DNA of 64,000 bases from Dechloromonas sp. (GTDB lineage: Bacteria; Pseudomonadota; Gammaproteobacteria; Burkholderiales; Rhodocyclaceae), in assembly GCA_011391255.1 (NCBI GenBank), contig JAABQV010000011.1:1-64000 (forward strand), read 5' to 3'. The notes below the pieces were generated by a model. It was not told the origin of the DNA. It saw only the letters and a list, made by a program, of their open reading frames with translations, and made no database searches. Positions 1 through 9,449 of the stretch are shown one piece after another. The position numbers and the translations under genes are program-made. Position 1 is the stretch's first letter. Every line of letters begins with the position of its first letter.

Positions 1-408
1 ATGATTGCCACCGTGACTAATCAAGGCAAGACCCGCTGGATGATCATTGATGATGCCTTCGATGCCGAGAAGCTGATTGAATTCTTGGCAGCCCTGATCA
101 AGGATGCCGGCAAAAAGGTGTTCCTGATTCTGGACAATCTACGGGTGCACCACAGCAAGATCGTGAAGGCGTGGGTAGCAGAAAGGAAAGATCAGATTGA
201 GTTGTTCTACCTGCCCAGCTACAGCCCCCAACTCAATCCAGAGGAGCGCCTGAATGCCGATCTCAAGCAAGCGATGGGAGAGCACGTTCCTGTGCGCACC
301 AAAGCCAAATTACGCGACGCAACCAGCGCTCATATGATGATGCTGGAGCAAAATCCTGAGCGCGTTATGAGCTACTTCCAGGATCGGCGTGTCAAGTATG
401 CCGCTTAA
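1..408 (+). mobile_element. IS630-family transposase, C-terminal part (cut by window edge)
   Basis: The reading frame is open at base 1, so the ATG there need not be the real start. The 135 residues match the C-terminal DDE catalytic half of IS630/Tc1-type transposases, which cut and paste DNA at TA targets. The second acidic residue lies in LILDNLRVHHSK (about 42-53) and the catalytic Glu in YSPQLNPEERLNADLK (about 74-89). The first Asp would be upstream of the window. The stop codon lies only 4 bases from the stop of convergent narL, so the right end of the element must lie at or inside the narL 3' end. The family call is firm; whether the copy is intact cannot be seen. Confidence 0.88.
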
Positions 409-412
409 GACT

Positions 413-1069
413 TCATCGGGCCGGAGCAATAAGTTGATTGGCAACGGCCCACACAGCGGCCTCAACCCGTGAGCGAAACTTGAGCTTTTTCAGCAGGTTG
501 CGGATGTGCACCTTGACTGTGCTCTCCATGATGTCGAGTTCGCGGGCAATCAGTTTGTTTGATTTGCCAGCCGCCAGGCATTTCAAAATACCCTGTTCGC
601 GCTCGGTGAGGTCGGCGTGATTGCGCCCTTCCGTCACGCTTTCTTCACGCAGGGCGGTGGCCAGCAGGCTGGTCAGTTCGGGGCTGATGGCATTTTGGCC
701 ACGCATCGCCGTGCTGATCAGTTTGAGGATGTCGTCCGGGTCATTGTCTTTCAGGATATAGCCGTCAGAGCCGGCGCGGATCGCGGCAATCAGGTCATCC
801 GGTGCATTCGAGACGGTGAGCAGGATGATGCGCGCGTCGATCTCCATGTCGCGCATGGTGCGCAGGGTTTCCAGCCCGTTCATGCCCTTCATGTTGAGGT
901 CAAGCAGGATCAGGTCAGGATCGTGCAGCTTGGCCAGCTCGATGCCTTCCTGGCCACTGGCCGCTTCGCCGACGACAGTGAAGCCGGGTTCGAGGGCGAG
1001 CAGCTGGCAGACGCCACGGCGAAACAGCGGGTGGTCGTCGATAACGATGACGCGGATGGCTTCGGGCAT
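413..1069 (-). CDS. narL: Nitrate/nitrite response regulator NarL
   Basis: This is a 218-residue two-component response regulator. The receiver domain (about 5-120) has the acidic pair D11-D12, the phosphoacceptor D57 in LILLDLNM and the conserved Lys in YILKDND. A LuxR-type helix-turn-helix follows (about 153-212, LTEREQGILKCLAAGKSNK). The protein resembles NarL/NarP, which bind TACYYMT heptamers to control nitrate respiration genes. It lies 11 bases downstream of narX, so the two are co-transcribed. A matching 7-2-7 site lies at 3058-3073, before napF. The C-terminus ends 4 bases from a transposase gene, so its last residues may have been altered by the insertion. Confidence 0.93.
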   Translation of the reverse strand: MPEAIRVIVIDDHPLFRRGVCQLLALEPGFTVVGEAASGQEGIELAKLHDPDLILLDLNMKGMNGLETLRTMRDMEIDARIILLTVSNAPDDLIAAIRAGSDGYILKDNDPDDILKLISTAMRGQNAISPELTSLLATALREESVTEGRNHADLTEREQGILKCLAAGKSNKLIARELDIMESTVKVHIRNLLKKLKFRSRVEAAVWAVANQLIAPAR

Positions 1070-1080
1070 GGGCTGGGCTT

Positions 1081-2934
1081 TCAGGACTCGGATTGCTGAT
1101 ACTTCTGGGGCAGGAACTGCAGCGTCAGGGTGCTTCCGGCGCCCGGTGCGCTGTCGATTTCGAGGCGTCCGGCGAGAATCTGCGAACGGTCGGCCATGAT
1201 GCTGGTGCCGAAATGATTGGCCGGCTGGTGGCCGGGGTCGAAACCCTTGCCATCGTCGCTAATGCGGACGGTGACGGTGTGGGCGGTGTCGACGCCGATA
1301 TCGACAGCGGCGGATTTGGCTTCGGCGTGCCGCTCAATATTCGAGAGCGCCTCGCGGATGATGCGGATAACGTGCATTTCCTCGTTGCCGGAAAGGACGA
1401 TGCCCGACAGCGCGCTGTTGAGCTTGATCGGGAAGCCGAGCTTGTCAGAAAACTCGGCAATCGTTTCCTGCAAGGCGGCATTGAAGCCGCGCTCATCAAT
1501 GCGCAGGCGGAAGGTGGTGATCAGTTCGCGCAACTCGCGGTAGGCAGTATTGAGGCCGTCGCGCAATTCGTTGGCAATGGCGCGCGTATCGCCGTCGTTG
1601 TCGAGACTTTTGTCGAGGCGCGTGACCTGAATTTTGAGATAGCTGAGCGACTGGGCAATCGAGTCGTGCAATTCACGGGCAATCACCGAGCGTTCTTCAA
1701 GTACGGCCAGGCGGTGCTTCTCGCCGGCGCGCCGCATATTGGCCAGGGCATTGGTGACATGGTGGCCGACGGTTTCGATAATCCGTGCCTTCTCGCGCGG
1801 CAGGGCGCTATCGTCTCGCAGGAAGATCGGCATCATGCCACGCAGTTGCTCCGAATCGCCAATCGGCACAACGATCCTCGGGTGGGCGCCGGGTTGCACG
1901 CTCAAAGCCTTTGCGCCATGTGAAAAACAGTTCCCGCAATCCTGTTGACCGCAGAAGGCATGCAGCTCGTTCTCGTTCAAGGTGCCGATCACCGGATGTG
2001 CCGGCAACTGGCCGTTTTCGCTGATGCAGATCATGCTGTGACCGAGTTCCAAGGCGTCTTCTATGTCGTGCAGCACCTCCTGAATATTGTCCAGCGTCAA
2101 ATCGCTGGCCGACAGGCGCTGGCTGATGCGGTAGAGCAATTCCAGTGATTCGTTGGTACGCGTTAATTCGCGGGTTTTCTCCTCGACCTTTTCTTCAAGA
2201 TGGCCGTACATGCTGGCGATTTCTTCGACCATGGTGTTGAAGGCGCGCCCGAGCTGGCCGAGTTCGTCGCTCGACAGGTGCGAGACGCGGGCAGTGAATG
2301 AACCCTGTGAGACTGATTTTGCTGCCTGAAGCAACTGCGCCAGCGGGCGGATCACCTGCTGGCGCAGCATCCAGCCGGTAATCAGGCTGACCAAAATGAT
2401 GCAGCCAAGGAGAACCAGCTGGGTTACGCGCAACCAGCGTACCTTTTCTTCGAGATCCTGCTCGATCAACAAAACGATGGCGTTGATTTGTTCGACAAAC
2501 TCGGGAATGTCCCGCTCCATTTCGCGCAAGGCAGCCGGCGAACCGGCAGCGGAATGTTCGGCGAGTGGTTGAATATGATGCTTCCAGCGCTCCAGGATGA
2601 GGTTGATGCCGGTTGCCGCCGGCGAATTGGGGGCGGATTTGCTGACGATGAAGCGCTCAAGTCCGAGCAAGCGCTTCTCGAATTGCTGCGTGGTGTCCAG
2701 GGCTTGCTGACGAATCGCCGGTTGCTGCAATTCGCTGAGGGTGCGAAAACTCATCATGCGCAAGGAGCCGGAAATGTTGATCGCGCTGGCCTTGCCGGAG
2801 ATGTCTTCGGCAATCATTGTCGAGATGACGATCGAGGCAAAGGAGAGCAGGGCGAGGGTGCCCATGGTCAAACCGAGGCGAACCACGACCGAATTGCGCA
2901 GGGTTTGCAGGATCGTCGGAATGATGCGCTTCAT
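1081..2934 (-). CDS. narX: Nitrate/nitrite sensor histidine kinase NarX
   Basis: This 617-residue inner-membrane sensor kinase detects periplasmic nitrate or nitrite and phosphorylates NarL. Visible parts: a first membrane segment (about 18-40), the nitrate-binding P-box SGSLRMMSF (55-63), a second membrane segment (about 168-190), HAMP (about 190-247), a central region with the NarX-type cysteine cluster C328/C333/C336, the HisKA_3 phosphoacceptor H423 in ARELHDSIAQ, and a C-terminal HATPase with DDGKGFDPG. Length and order match NarX/NarQ. It is the first gene of narX-narL and is divergent from napF, with 220 bases between them that hold the shared control region. Placement beside nap instead of narGHJI suggests that the pair controls the periplasmic reductase here. 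Confidence 0.94.
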   Translation of the reverse strand: MKRIIPTILQTLRNSVVVRLGLTMGTLALLSFASIVISTMIAEDISGKASAINISGSLRMMSFRTLSELQQPAIRQQALDTTQQFEKRLLGLERFIVSKSAPNSPAATGINLILERWKHHIQPLAEHSAAGSPAALREMERDIPEFVEQINAIVLLIEQDLEEKVRWLRVTQLVLLGCIILVSLITGWMLRQQVIRPLAQLLQAAKSVSQGSFTARVSHLSSDELGQLGRAFNTMVEEIASMYGHLEEKVEEKTRELTRTNESLELLYRISQRLSASDLTLDNIQEVLHDIEDALELGHSMICISENGQLPAHPVIGTLNENELHAFCGQQDCGNCFSHGAKALSVQPGAHPRIVVPIGDSEQLRGMMPIFLRDDSALPREKARIIETVGHHVTNALANMRRAGEKHRLAVLEERSVIARELHDSIAQSLSYLKIQVTRLDKSLDNDGDTRAIANELRDGLNTAYRELRELITTFRLRIDERGFNAALQETIAEFSDKLGFPIKLNSALSGIVLSGNEEMHVIRIIREALSNIERHAEAKSAAVDIGVDTAHTVTVRISDDGKGFDPGHQPANHFGTSIMADRSQILAGRLEIDSAPGAGSTLTLQFLPQKYQQSES

Positions 2935-3019
2935 GCGGTGTATTGAGGCGTAGCCGGATGATCTTTGGGGGTAAGGCCGGGTTGCCGCAGCGTTAAGTGG
3001 AATCTGTCCATTTGCCTGA

Positions 3020-3031
3020 TTTTACGTAAAA
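3020..3031. promoter_or_regulatory. 12-bp palindrome in the narX-napF intergenic region
   Basis: TTTTACGTAAAA is a perfect 12-base palindrome 86 bases from the narX start and about 125 bases from the napF start. It is AT-rich and lies in the divergent control region. It does not match the FNR or NarL consensus. It may be an operator for another regulator or part of the narX promoter. Confidence 0.35.
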
Positions 3032-3043
3032 AATCGCCTTCCC

Positions 3044-3057
3044 CTGATCTAAATCGC
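3044..3057. promoter_or_regulatory. Weak FNR-like half-conserved box upstream of nap
   Basis: CTGAT-CTAA-ATCGC fits TTGAT-N4-ATCAA at 7 of 10 positions and directly abuts the NarL-type site. In enterobacterial nap promoters an FNR site lies upstream of a NarP/NarL site; here the centres are 15 bases apart, closer than the roughly 20 of E. coli. The match is weak and may be chance. Confidence 0.3.
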
Positions 3058-3073
3058 TACCTCTTTGTAGGTA
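3058..3073. promoter_or_regulatory. NarL/NarP 7-2-7 binding site controlling nap (and/or narX)
   Basis: TACCTCT, two bases, then GTAGGTA forms two inverted heptamers in the 7-2-7 arrangement recognised by NarL and NarP. Against TACYYMT the left heptamer is perfect and the right one, read on the minus strand, has one mismatch in its last base (13 of 14 in total). It sits between narX and napF, beside genes for the cognate regulator pair. No convincing -10 box was found downstream, so the exact promoter position remains open. Confidence 0.72.
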
Positions 3074-3154
3074 GAGAGGCCTCTGTCGAGGTGGTGGTAG
3101 GGCCTGTTGAACGCTCCTGCGAATGGCTAGCATGCGGGCAAATCAACTTTGTGA

Positions 3155-3676
3155 GTGACCACCGTGCAACTCTCCCGCCGAGCCTTTTTTGGGGCAGCCC
3201 GCCAGGCTCAGGGGAGTCCTGTGCGCCCGCCCTGGGCGCTTCCGGAAGAGGCGTTTCAAACGCTATGCACGCGCTGTGGCGACTGTCTCGATGTTTGTCC
3301 GACGAACTTGCTGAGCAAAGGTTCCGGCGGCTTTCCCGTGGCTGATTTCACACCCGGCAAGGCTGCCGAGGGCTGTACTTTTTGTGAAGCATGCCTGAGC
3401 GCCTGCACCCCGCAAGCCCTGAAGAAAATCCCGGAGCAGCCCGCCTGGGCGCACAAGGCAGTGATTGGTGAAGCCTGTCTGGCAGCCGCCAATGTCGTTT
3501 GCCGGACTTGCGGCGAACGCTGCGAGGTATCGGCGATCCGTTTTCCGCCGCGCATCGGTGGTGTCGCCCTGCCACAGCTCGACGCGGCGATTTGCAACGG
3601 TTGTGGCGCCTGTCTGGCTGATTGTCCGACCACCGCCATCCACATCAATGTCATTCACCAGCAAGGTGCCTTATGA
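3155..3676 (+). CDS. napF: Ferredoxin-type protein NapF
   Basis: This is a 173-residue iron-sulfur protein of the periplasmic nitrate reductase cluster. NapF is cytoplasmic and is linked to maturation of NapA, probably of its Fe-S cluster. Four cysteine groups are visible: CTRCGDCLDVCPTN, CTFCEACLSACTP, CRTCGERCE and CNGCGACLADCPT. The start is GTG, giving MTTVQLSRRAFFG, the usual NapF beginning; the SRRAFFG segment resembles a twin-arginine motif, as is common in NapF. No strong ribosome site is visible. It is first in napFDAGHBC and its stop overlaps the napD start (ATGA). Confidence 0.92.
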   Translation: MTTVQLSRRAFFGAARQAQGSPVRPPWALPEEAFQTLCTRCGDCLDVCPTNLLSKGSGGFPVADFTPGKAAEGCTFCEACLSACTPQALKKIPEQPAWAHKAVIGEACLAAANVVCRTCGERCEVSAIRFPPRIGGVALPQLDAAICNGCGACLADCPTTAIHINVIHQQGAL

Positions 3677-3924
3677 AAATTGTCAGTCTGCTCCTTAAAT
3701 ATTTCCCCGAACACGCCCAGGCGGTCGCTTTGGGGGTCGAGGCGGTGCCCGGGGCAGCCGTTGCCCATGACCATGGCGACGGGCGAATGATTGTTCTGGT
3801 CGAAGACGGCGAAGGTTATGCCGTCTCCGATTCGATTATCCAGGTCCACCAGGTGCCGCACATCATGTCGGTCACCCTGGCTTACGAATACAGCGACGAT
3901 GCGCTAGCTCTTGAGGAGGTTTGA
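3673..3924 (+). CDS. napD: Nitrate reductase assembly chaperone NapD
   Basis: This is an 83-residue cytoplasmic chaperone of the NapD family, which binds the twin-arginine signal of NapA and holds back export until the cofactor is loaded. The ATG at 3673 overlaps the napF stop, and the sequence [18 protein letters not shown] follows. A longer frame from 3622 would begin inside napF and is not needed. The family pattern is short, with an alternating beta-alpha character and acidic content. It ends just before the napA ribosome site. Confidence 0.88.
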   Translation: MKIVSLLLKYFPEHAQAVALGVEAVPGAAVAHDHGDGRMIVLVEDGEGYAVSDSIIQVHQVPHIMSVTLAYEYSDDALALEEV

Positions 3925-3926
3925 CC

Positions 3927-6476
3927 ATGACCATGAATCGACGTGACTTTCTGAAATCCCAGGCCCTGGCTGCCGCTGCTGCGACGGCCGGAATTCCTTT
4001 GGCAGCAGGTGCCGCCAAGCCGCTTGCCGACCCTGCCGGGGCCACCGATATCCGCTGGGACAAGGCAGCCTGCCGCTTCTGCGGTACCGGCTGCTCGGTG
4101 CTGGTTGGTGTCCAGCAAGGCCGTATCGTGGCCACGCAGGGCGATCCCGATGCGCCGGTCAATCGTGGCCTGAACTGCATCAAGGGCTATTTCCTGTCGA
4201 AGATCATGTATGGCGAAGACCGCCTTACCAAGCCGCTGTTGCGCATGAAAGATGGTAAGTACGACAAGAATGGCGATTTCCAGCCGATCAGTTGGAAACA
4301 GGCTTTCGACGTCATGGAAGAAAAATGGAAGACGGCGATCAAGGCCGAAGGCGCCAACTCGACCGCGATGTTCGGCTCCGGCCAATGGACGATCTGGGAA
4401 GGCTACGCTGCTGCCAAGCTGATGAAGGCCGGCTTCCGCACCAATAATCTGGATCCCAATGCCCGTCACTGCATGGCTTCGGCAGTCACCGGCTTCATGC
4501 GCACTTTCGGTATCGACGAGCCGATGGGTTGTTACGACGACATCGAGAATGCCGACGCCTTCGTGCTCTGGGGCTCCAACATGGCCGAGATGCACCCGAT
4601 CCTCTGGTCGCGCATCACCGATCGTCGCCTGACTCACGCGACGTCCGAGGTGCATGTGCTTTCCACCTTCGAGCATCGCAGCTTCGAACTGGCCGACAAC
4701 GGCATGATCTTTGTGCCGCAGACCGACCTCGCGATCCTCAATTACATCTGCAATTACATTATCCAGAACAACAAGGTCAATACCGAGTTCGTCAAGAAGC
4801 ACGTCAATTTCAAGATGGGCGAAACCGACATCGGCTACGGCCTGCGCCCGGCGCATGCGCTGGAAAAGGATGCCAAGTTCAATGGCTATCCGGGCGCTGA
4901 TGGCAAGCCGAAGAACAACCCGAATGATGCGCGTCCGAGCAATTTCGAGGAATTCAAGAAGTTTGTCGCGGAATACACCCTCGAAAAAACCGCCAAGCTC
5001 TCCGGCGTGCCGGCGGCCAAACTTAAGCGGATGGCCGAGCTTTACGCCGATCCGAAGAAAAAGGTCGTCAGCTTCTGGACCATGGGCTTCAACCAGCACA
5101 CCCGTGGCACCTGGGTGAACAATATGATCTACAACGTGCATTTGCTGGTCGGCAAGATTTCCGAGCCGGGTAATGGCCCCTTCTCGCTGACCGGTCAGCC
5201 GTCTGCCTGCGGAACGGCACGTGAAGTCGGTACTTTCGCACATCGCCTGCCGGCTGATCTGGTCGTCATGAATCCCGCGCACCGGAAAATTGCTGAAGAT
5301 ATCTGGAAGCTGCCGGAAGGCACCATCCCCGAAAAGATTGGTTTGCACGCCGTCGCCCAGAGCCGCGCACTCAAGGACGGGAAATTGAAGTGTTATTGGA
5401 CGTCGACCACGAACAACATGCAGGCCGGCCCCAACATCAACGAGGAAATCTACCCGGGCTGGCGCAATCCGGCGGCTTTTGTCGTGGTTTCCGACTGTTA
5501 TCCGACCGTCTCCGCGATGGCCGCGGATCTTGTCTTGCCATCAGCGATGTGGACCGAGAAGGAAGGCGCTTTCGGCAATGCCGAACGGCGCACCCAGTTC
5601 TGGCGCCAGCAGGTCAATGCGCCGGGCGAGGCCAAGTCGGATTTGTGGCAGTACATCGAGTTTTCCAAGCGCTTCAAGGTGGAAGATGTCTGGCCCGCCG
5701 AGTTGATCGCCAAGAAGCCTGAATACAAGGGCAAGACCCTTTTTGACGTGCTCTACAAAAATGGCGCGGTGAACAAGTTCCCGCTGGCTGACCTCGAAAA
5801 GGCCAACAGCCACGCGATCAAGGGCTATAGCAACGACGAGTCCAAGGAATTGGGCTTCTACCTGCAAAAAGGCCTGTTCGAGGAATACGCCCAGTTTGGT
5901 CGCGGCCATGGTCACGACCTCGCCGATTTCGACGTTTATCACAAGGCGCGCGGTCTGCGCTGGCCGGTCGTCGATGGCAAGGAAACGCTGTGGCGCTTCC
6001 GTGAGGGTTACGACGTCTATGTGCCGAAGGGCGAGGGCGTGCGTTTCTACGGTCACAAGGACGGCAAGGCAGTCATTTTTGCCCTGCCGTATCAGGACCC
6101 GGCAGAAAAGCCGGATGGCGAATTTGACATGTGGTTGTGTACCGGTCGCGTGCTCGAACACTGGCATACCGGTTCAATGACCCGCCGCGTTCCCGAGTTG
6201 CATCGTTCGGTGCCCGAGGCGGTGGTTTTCATGCATCCGGACGACGCCAAGAAGCGCGGTCTGCAACGCGGCATGAAGGTCAAGGTGGCTTCGCGTCGTG
6301 GCGAGATCCAGTTGCGCGTCGAGACCAAAGGGCGCAACAAGCCGCCGGTCGGTCTCGTCTTTATTCCCTTCTTCGACGAAGGCAAGCTGGTGAACAAGCT
6401 GACGCTGGACGCTACCTGCCCGATCTCGAAAGAGACGGATTACAAGAAGTGCGCGGTCAAGATTTCGCGTGCCTGA
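3927..6476 (+). CDS. napA: Periplasmic nitrate reductase catalytic subunit NapA
   Basis: This 849-residue molybdoenzyme reduces nitrate to nitrite in the periplasm. A twin-arginine signal ([11 protein letters not shown], 4-14) is followed by the [4Fe-4S] motif C49-x2-C52-x3-C56-x27-C84. The molybdenum ligand is C182 in NARHCMAS. The C-terminal molybdopterin-dinucleotide domain follows from about residue 720 ([15 protein letters not shown]). I chose ATG 3927 because GGAGGT at 3915-3920 lies 6 bases upstream; a TTG at 3921 is less likely. Length is close to that of other NapA proteins. It receives electrons from NapB. Confidence 0.96.
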   Translation: MTMNRRDFLKSQALAAAAATAGIPLAAGAAKPLADPAGATDIRWDKAACRFCGTGCSVLVGVQQGRIVATQGDPDAPVNRGLNCIKGYFLSKIMYGEDRLTKPLLRMKDGKYDKNGDFQPISWKQAFDVMEEKWKTAIKAEGANSTAMFGSGQWTIWEGYAAAKLMKAGFRTNNLDPNARHCMASAVTGFMRTFGIDEPMGCYDDIENADAFVLWGSNMAEMHPILWSRITDRRLTHATSEVHVLSTFEHRSFELADNGMIFVPQTDLAILNYICNYIIQNNKVNTEFVKKHVNFKMGETDIGYGLRPAHALEKDAKFNGYPGADGKPKNNPNDARPSNFEEFKKFVAEYTLEKTAKLSGVPAAKLKRMAELYADPKKKVVSFWTMGFNQHTRGTWVNNMIYNVHLLVGKISEPGNGPFSLTGQPSACGTAREVGTFAHRLPADLVVMNPAHRKIAEDIWKLPEGTIPEKIGLHAVAQSRALKDGKLKCYWTSTTNNMQAGPNINEEIYPGWRNPAAFVVVSDCYPTVSAMAADLVLPSAMWTEKEGAFGNAERRTQFWRQQVNAPGEAKSDLWQYIEFSKRFKVEDVWPAELIAKKPEYKGKTLFDVLYKNGAVNKFPLADLEKANSHAIKGYSNDESKELGFYLQKGLFEEYAQFGRGHGHDLADFDVYHKARGLRWPVVDGKETLWRFREGYDVYVPKGEGVRFYGHKDGKAVIFALPYQDPAEKPDGEFDMWLCTGRVLEHWHTGSMTRRVPELHRSVPEAVVFMHPDDAKKRGLQRGMKVKVASRRGEIQLRVETKGRNKPPVGLVFIPFFDEGKLVNKLTLDATCPISKETDYKKCAVKISRA

Positions 6477-6507
6477 GGCTGATCCGAGCAAAGATTGAAT
6501 CACTGAC

Positions 6508-7365
6508 GTGACTCCGAACCCCACCGCCAAGCATCAAGGAAAGACCGGCGCGTCGCCCTCCGTGGCGCGCCGGAAGTTCCTTAACGGGATTGCCGCAGCA
6601 GCCGGAACCGGCTGCCTGCTCAATCTGGCGGCTTTCATGGTGGCGCGTCCGGCCTCGGCGAATCCGGCCCAGGCCCTGCGACCACCGGGGGCGCTCGATG
6701 AGCCGGCATTTCTCTCGGCTTGCGTACGCTGCGGCTTGTGCGTCCGCGGCTGTCCTTACGACACCTTGAAGCTGGCGCCGTTTGGCGGGGCAGCGGTGGC
6801 CGGGACACCCATGTTCACGGCGCGCGATGTGCCTTGTGAAATGTGTGAGGACATTCCCTGCGTCAAGGTCTGTCCGACCGGGGCTTTGAAGCACGACCTG
6901 AAAGACATTAGTGATGCGCGGATGGGGCTGGCGGTTTTGTCGGATCACGAAACCTGTCTCAATTTCCTCGGTTTGCGTTGCGATGTCTGTTACCGGGTTT
7001 GCCCGGTGATCGACAAGGCGATCACTTTGGAGAGCATCCATAACCCGCGTTCGGATCGCCACGCGATGTTGTTGCCGACAGTGCATTCGGAGTTTTGCAC
7101 CGGCTGTGGCAAGTGCGAAAAATCCTGTGTGTTGCCGGTGGCGGCGATCAAGGTGATGCCGATCAAACTGGCTCAGGGGAAATTGCCCGCCCATTACCGC
7201 AAGGGTTGGGAAGAAAAGGAAAAGCACGGTAGCTCGCTGATTGGCGATCAGGTGCAAATGCCGGTGCGCGGCATGGAAGACAAGGCTTTTGGTGACAGCC
7301 GGCTTAATGATACGGGCAAGGTTGGCGCGGCGCCGGGCGGCCTCAACTCAGGGTGGAAGCCATGA
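6508..7365 (+). CDS. napG: Ferredoxin-type quinol dehydrogenase subunit NapG
   Basis: This is a 285-residue periplasmic Fe-S protein that works with membrane NapH to pass electrons from quinol (classically ubiquinol) toward NapB/NapA. The start is GTG. A twin-arginine signal ([14 protein letters not shown], about 20-34) is followed by four cysteine groups: [39 protein letters not shown] and [12 protein letters not shown], for about four [4Fe-4S] clusters. It is 31 bases after napA, and its stop overlaps the napH start (ATGA). Confidence 0.93.
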   Translation: MTPNPTAKHQGKTGASPSVARRKFLNGIAAAAGTGCLLNLAAFMVARPASANPAQALRPPGALDEPAFLSACVRCGLCVRGCPYDTLKLAPFGGAAVAGTPMFTARDVPCEMCEDIPCVKVCPTGALKHDLKDISDARMGLAVLSDHETCLNFLGLRCDVCYRVCPVIDKAITLESIHNPRSDRHAMLLPTVHSEFCTGCGKCEKSCVLPVAAIKVMPIKLAQGKLPAHYRKGWEEKEKHGSSLIGDQVQMPVRGMEDKAFGDSRLNDTGKVGAAPGGLNSGWKP

Positions 7366-8213
7366 GACTGGCGCAGGAAGCGATCGAGAAAAAAGGCTGG
7401 CTGGGCGCCCACCGCTGGTTGATTTTGCGTCGAATTTCGCAGTTGACCGTACTCGTCCTGTTTCTTTCGGGGCCGTGGTTTGGTGTCTGGCTGGCGAAGG
7501 GCAATCTGGCTTCTTCGGTCTTCCTTGATGTCCTGCCGCTGACTGATCCCTACGTCTTTTTGCAGACGCTGGCGGCGGGGTTTCTGCCCGCCAGTTCAGC
7601 GCTAATCGGCGCCGGCATTGTCGTTGCGTTCTATTTCCTGATCGGCGGCCGCGTTTATTGTGCCTGGGTCTGCCCGGTCAATGTGATTACCGATTTGGCC
7701 GCCTGGGCGCGGCGGCGACTCGGGATCAAGGGTGGGCGCGTGCCGGATGCTAATTCGCGCTACTGGATACTCGGTGGCTCGCTGCTGGCGGCTGCTGTGA
7801 GTGGGTCGCTGGTGTGGGAACTGGTCAATCCGGTGACGATCATCCAGCGCAGTCTGATTTTTGGCCTGAGTGGCAGTTTGACCATCGTCCTAGCCATTTT
7901 TGCTTACGACTTCCTGATCGCCAGCCGTGGCTGGTGTGGCCATCTCTGCCCGATGGGCGCTTTTTACGGGCTGCTGGGCCATGCCGCGCTGTGGCGGGTG
8001 TCGGCTGCCAAACGTGCGGCCTGTAATGACTGCATGGACTGTTTTACGGTGTGTCCCGAACCGCAGGTGATCCGTCCGGCCTTGAAAAAAGCCGGTCAGG
8101 AGAGCCCTTTGATTCTCGACCGGGATTGCACCGCCTGTGGCCGTTGTGTCGATGTCTGCGGCAAACAGGTTTTTACTTTTACTCATCGGTTTGACCAAAG
8201 GAGCGATTCATGA
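7362..8213 (+). CDS. napH: Quinol dehydrogenase membrane component NapH
   Basis: This is a 283-residue inner-membrane Fe-S protein with about four hydrophobic segments (near 28-50, 75-100, 133-155 and 165-185). It has the two CX3CP motifs typical of NapH/NosR-like proteins (CAWVCPVN and CGHLCPMG) and two C-terminal cytoplasmic ferredoxin motifs ([14 protein letters not shown] and [12 protein letters not shown]). NapH takes electrons from the quinone pool and forms a complex with NapG. The ATG at 7362 overlaps the napG stop and is preferred over a GTG at 7353. The gene overlaps napB by 4 bases. Confidence 0.93.
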   Translation: MRLAQEAIEKKGWLGAHRWLILRRISQLTVLVLFLSGPWFGVWLAKGNLASSVFLDVLPLTDPYVFLQTLAAGFLPASSALIGAGIVVAFYFLIGGRVYCAWVCPVNVITDLAAWARRRLGIKGGRVPDANSRYWILGGSLLAAAVSGSLVWELVNPVTIIQRSLIFGLSGSLTIVLAIFAYDFLIASRGWCGHLCPMGAFYGLLGHAALWRVSAAKRAACNDCMDCFTVCPEPQVIRPALKKAGQESPLILDRDCTACGRCVDVCGKQVFTFTHRFDQRSDS

Positions 8214-8671
8214 AAACCAGGAGCCGCCTATTTTCTGGCGCCATGTGCGCGTTGTTGATGGCCTCTTCCCTCGCTGTTCTCCCGGTTCAGGCTGCCGATG
8301 GCGGGCTCAAGAGCTTGCGCGGAGCGGAGATTCAGGCGCCGGAGACGGAGTCTACAGACCCCTTCAAAGGGACCAAGGACAGCGCGCCGATTGAGCGCAA
8401 TTATCTTCAGCAGCCGCCGGTGATTCCACACAAGGTGGATGGCTACAACATCACGCGCAATTTCAACAAGTGCATGGATTGCCATGCCTGGAACCGTTAC
8501 AAGGAAAGTGGCGCGACCAAGGTCTCGCTGACCCATTTCAAGACGCGCGACGGGCAGGAATTGTCGAATATTTCGCCACGTCGCTATTTCTGCATGCAGT
8601 GCCACGTTCCGCAGGCCGACGCCAAACCGCTGGTCGCCAACAAGTTCAAGCCAGCAGACGGCATCAAGTAA
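8210..8671 (+). CDS. napB: Periplasmic nitrate reductase cytochrome subunit NapB
   Basis: This is a 153-residue periplasmic dihaem cytochrome c. A Sec signal peptide (about 1-31, ending VLPVQAAD) is followed by two CXXCH haem sites, CMDCH and CMQCH, which matches NapB. Conserved histidines upstream of each site (for example IPHKVDGY) can serve as distal ligands. NapB forms the NapAB complex and relays electrons from NapC or NapGH to NapA. The start overlaps the napH stop (ATGA), showing tight coupling. Confidence 0.94.
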   Translation: MKTRSRLFSGAMCALLMASSLAVLPVQAADGGLKSLRGAEIQAPETESTDPFKGTKDSAPIERNYLQQPPVIPHKVDGYNITRNFNKCMDCHAWNRYKESGATKVSLTHFKTRDGQELSNISPRRYFCMQCHVPQADAKPLVANKFKPADGIK

Positions 8672-8695
8672 GTAGCGGTCAACACGGAGAAAATC

Positions 8696-9358
8696 ATGGC
8701 GCAAGAAGATAAAAAATCAGCTTCGGTGGTTGGACGAATGCGGGGCTGGGTAAAAGGGTTGGGTCTGCTCGGGGCACTCGGCCTGTTCGTCGCCGGTATC
8801 CTTTTCTGGGGTGGCTTTAATACCGCCATGGAATGGACGAATCGCGAGGCGTTTTGTATTTCCTGTCACGAAATGCAGGAGAACGTCTATGTGGAATACC
8901 GCAACACGGTTCATTACTCCAATCGCTCCGGGGTTCGCGCCACTTGTCCGGATTGCCATGTGCCCAAGGAGTGGGGACCGAAGATGTGGCGCAAGATCCA
9001 GGCGTCCAACGAAGTCCTGCACAAGATTCTCGGAAGTATCGATACGCCGGAGAAATTCAATGCCAAGCGCCTGGAGTTGGCCAAGCATGAGTGGGATCGG
9101 ATGAAAGCGACGGATTCCCGCGAGTGCCGCAATTGCCACAATTTTGAATCCTTCGATTATGGCGTTCAGGGGCGTCGTTCGGCCAATATGCACCAGACCG
9201 GGCTGAACGAAGGCAAGACCTGTATTGACTGCCACAAGGGGATCGCCCACAGCTTGCCGGAAGTCAATCAGGCAATTGGTTCGGCCAATGAAGAGGGGGC
9301 CACGGCAAAAGAATTCCACCCGCCGACGCCGGCTAAGGAAGAGGCTGCTGCAAAATAA
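8696..9358 (+). CDS. napC: Tetrahaem cytochrome c NapC (NapC/NirT family)
   Basis: This 220-residue membrane-anchored quinol dehydrogenase has one N-terminal transmembrane helix (about 20-42) followed by four haem sites, CISCH, CPDCH, CRNCH and CIDCH. This is the NapC/NirT signature. It oxidises quinol at the membrane and reduces NapB. The presence of both NapC and NapGH gives two routes from the quinone pool. The C-terminal tail is rich in Ala, Glu and Lys. It is the last gene of the nap operon and is followed by a terminator at 9375-9412. napE is not present. Confidence 0.94.
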   Translation: MAQEDKKSASVVGRMRGWVKGLGLLGALGLFVAGILFWGGFNTAMEWTNREAFCISCHEMQENVYVEYRNTVHYSNRSGVRATCPDCHVPKEWGPKMWRKIQASNEVLHKILGSIDTPEKFNAKRLELAKHEWDRMKATDSRECRNCHNFESFDYGVQGRRSANMHQTGLNEGKTCIDCHKGIAHSLPEVNQAIGSANEEGATAKEFHPPTPAKEEAAAK

Positions 9359-9374
9359 GGCTTGATTCCCCGGC

Positions 9375-9412
9375 AGGGCAGGAAGTCCACCCTACGGATT
9401 TCCTGCCCTTTT
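9375..9412 (+). terminator. Intrinsic terminator after napC
   Basis: A 10-base perfect stem (AGGGCAGGAA at 9375-9384 pairs with TTCCTGCCCT at 9400-9409) with a 15-base loop runs into TTTT. It starts 16 bases after the napC stop and separates the nap operon from nnrS. Confidence 0.78.
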
Positions 9413-9449
9413 GACCGTTGACCGCAACACATTCGATATTTTCTGAAAT

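Noticed and set aside
617-1923. Long plus-strand frames opposite narL and narX.
   Set aside because: They mirror the GC-rich third positions of strongly recognised minus-strand genes and have no family-like sequence or ribosome sites.
3921-3926. TTG at 3921 as the napA start.
   Set aside because: ATG 3927 has GGAGGT at proper spacing, while the TTG lies right next to it and overlaps the napD stop.
9417-9427. The 11-mer GTTGACCGCAA recurs in intergenic spots (9417-9427, 54407-54417, and inverted at 30418-30428), hinting at a dispersed element.
   Set aside because: The same 11-mer also occurs inside the nuoK coding sequence (48537-48547, inverted), and flanks do not align convincingly, so chance or codon use explains it as well.
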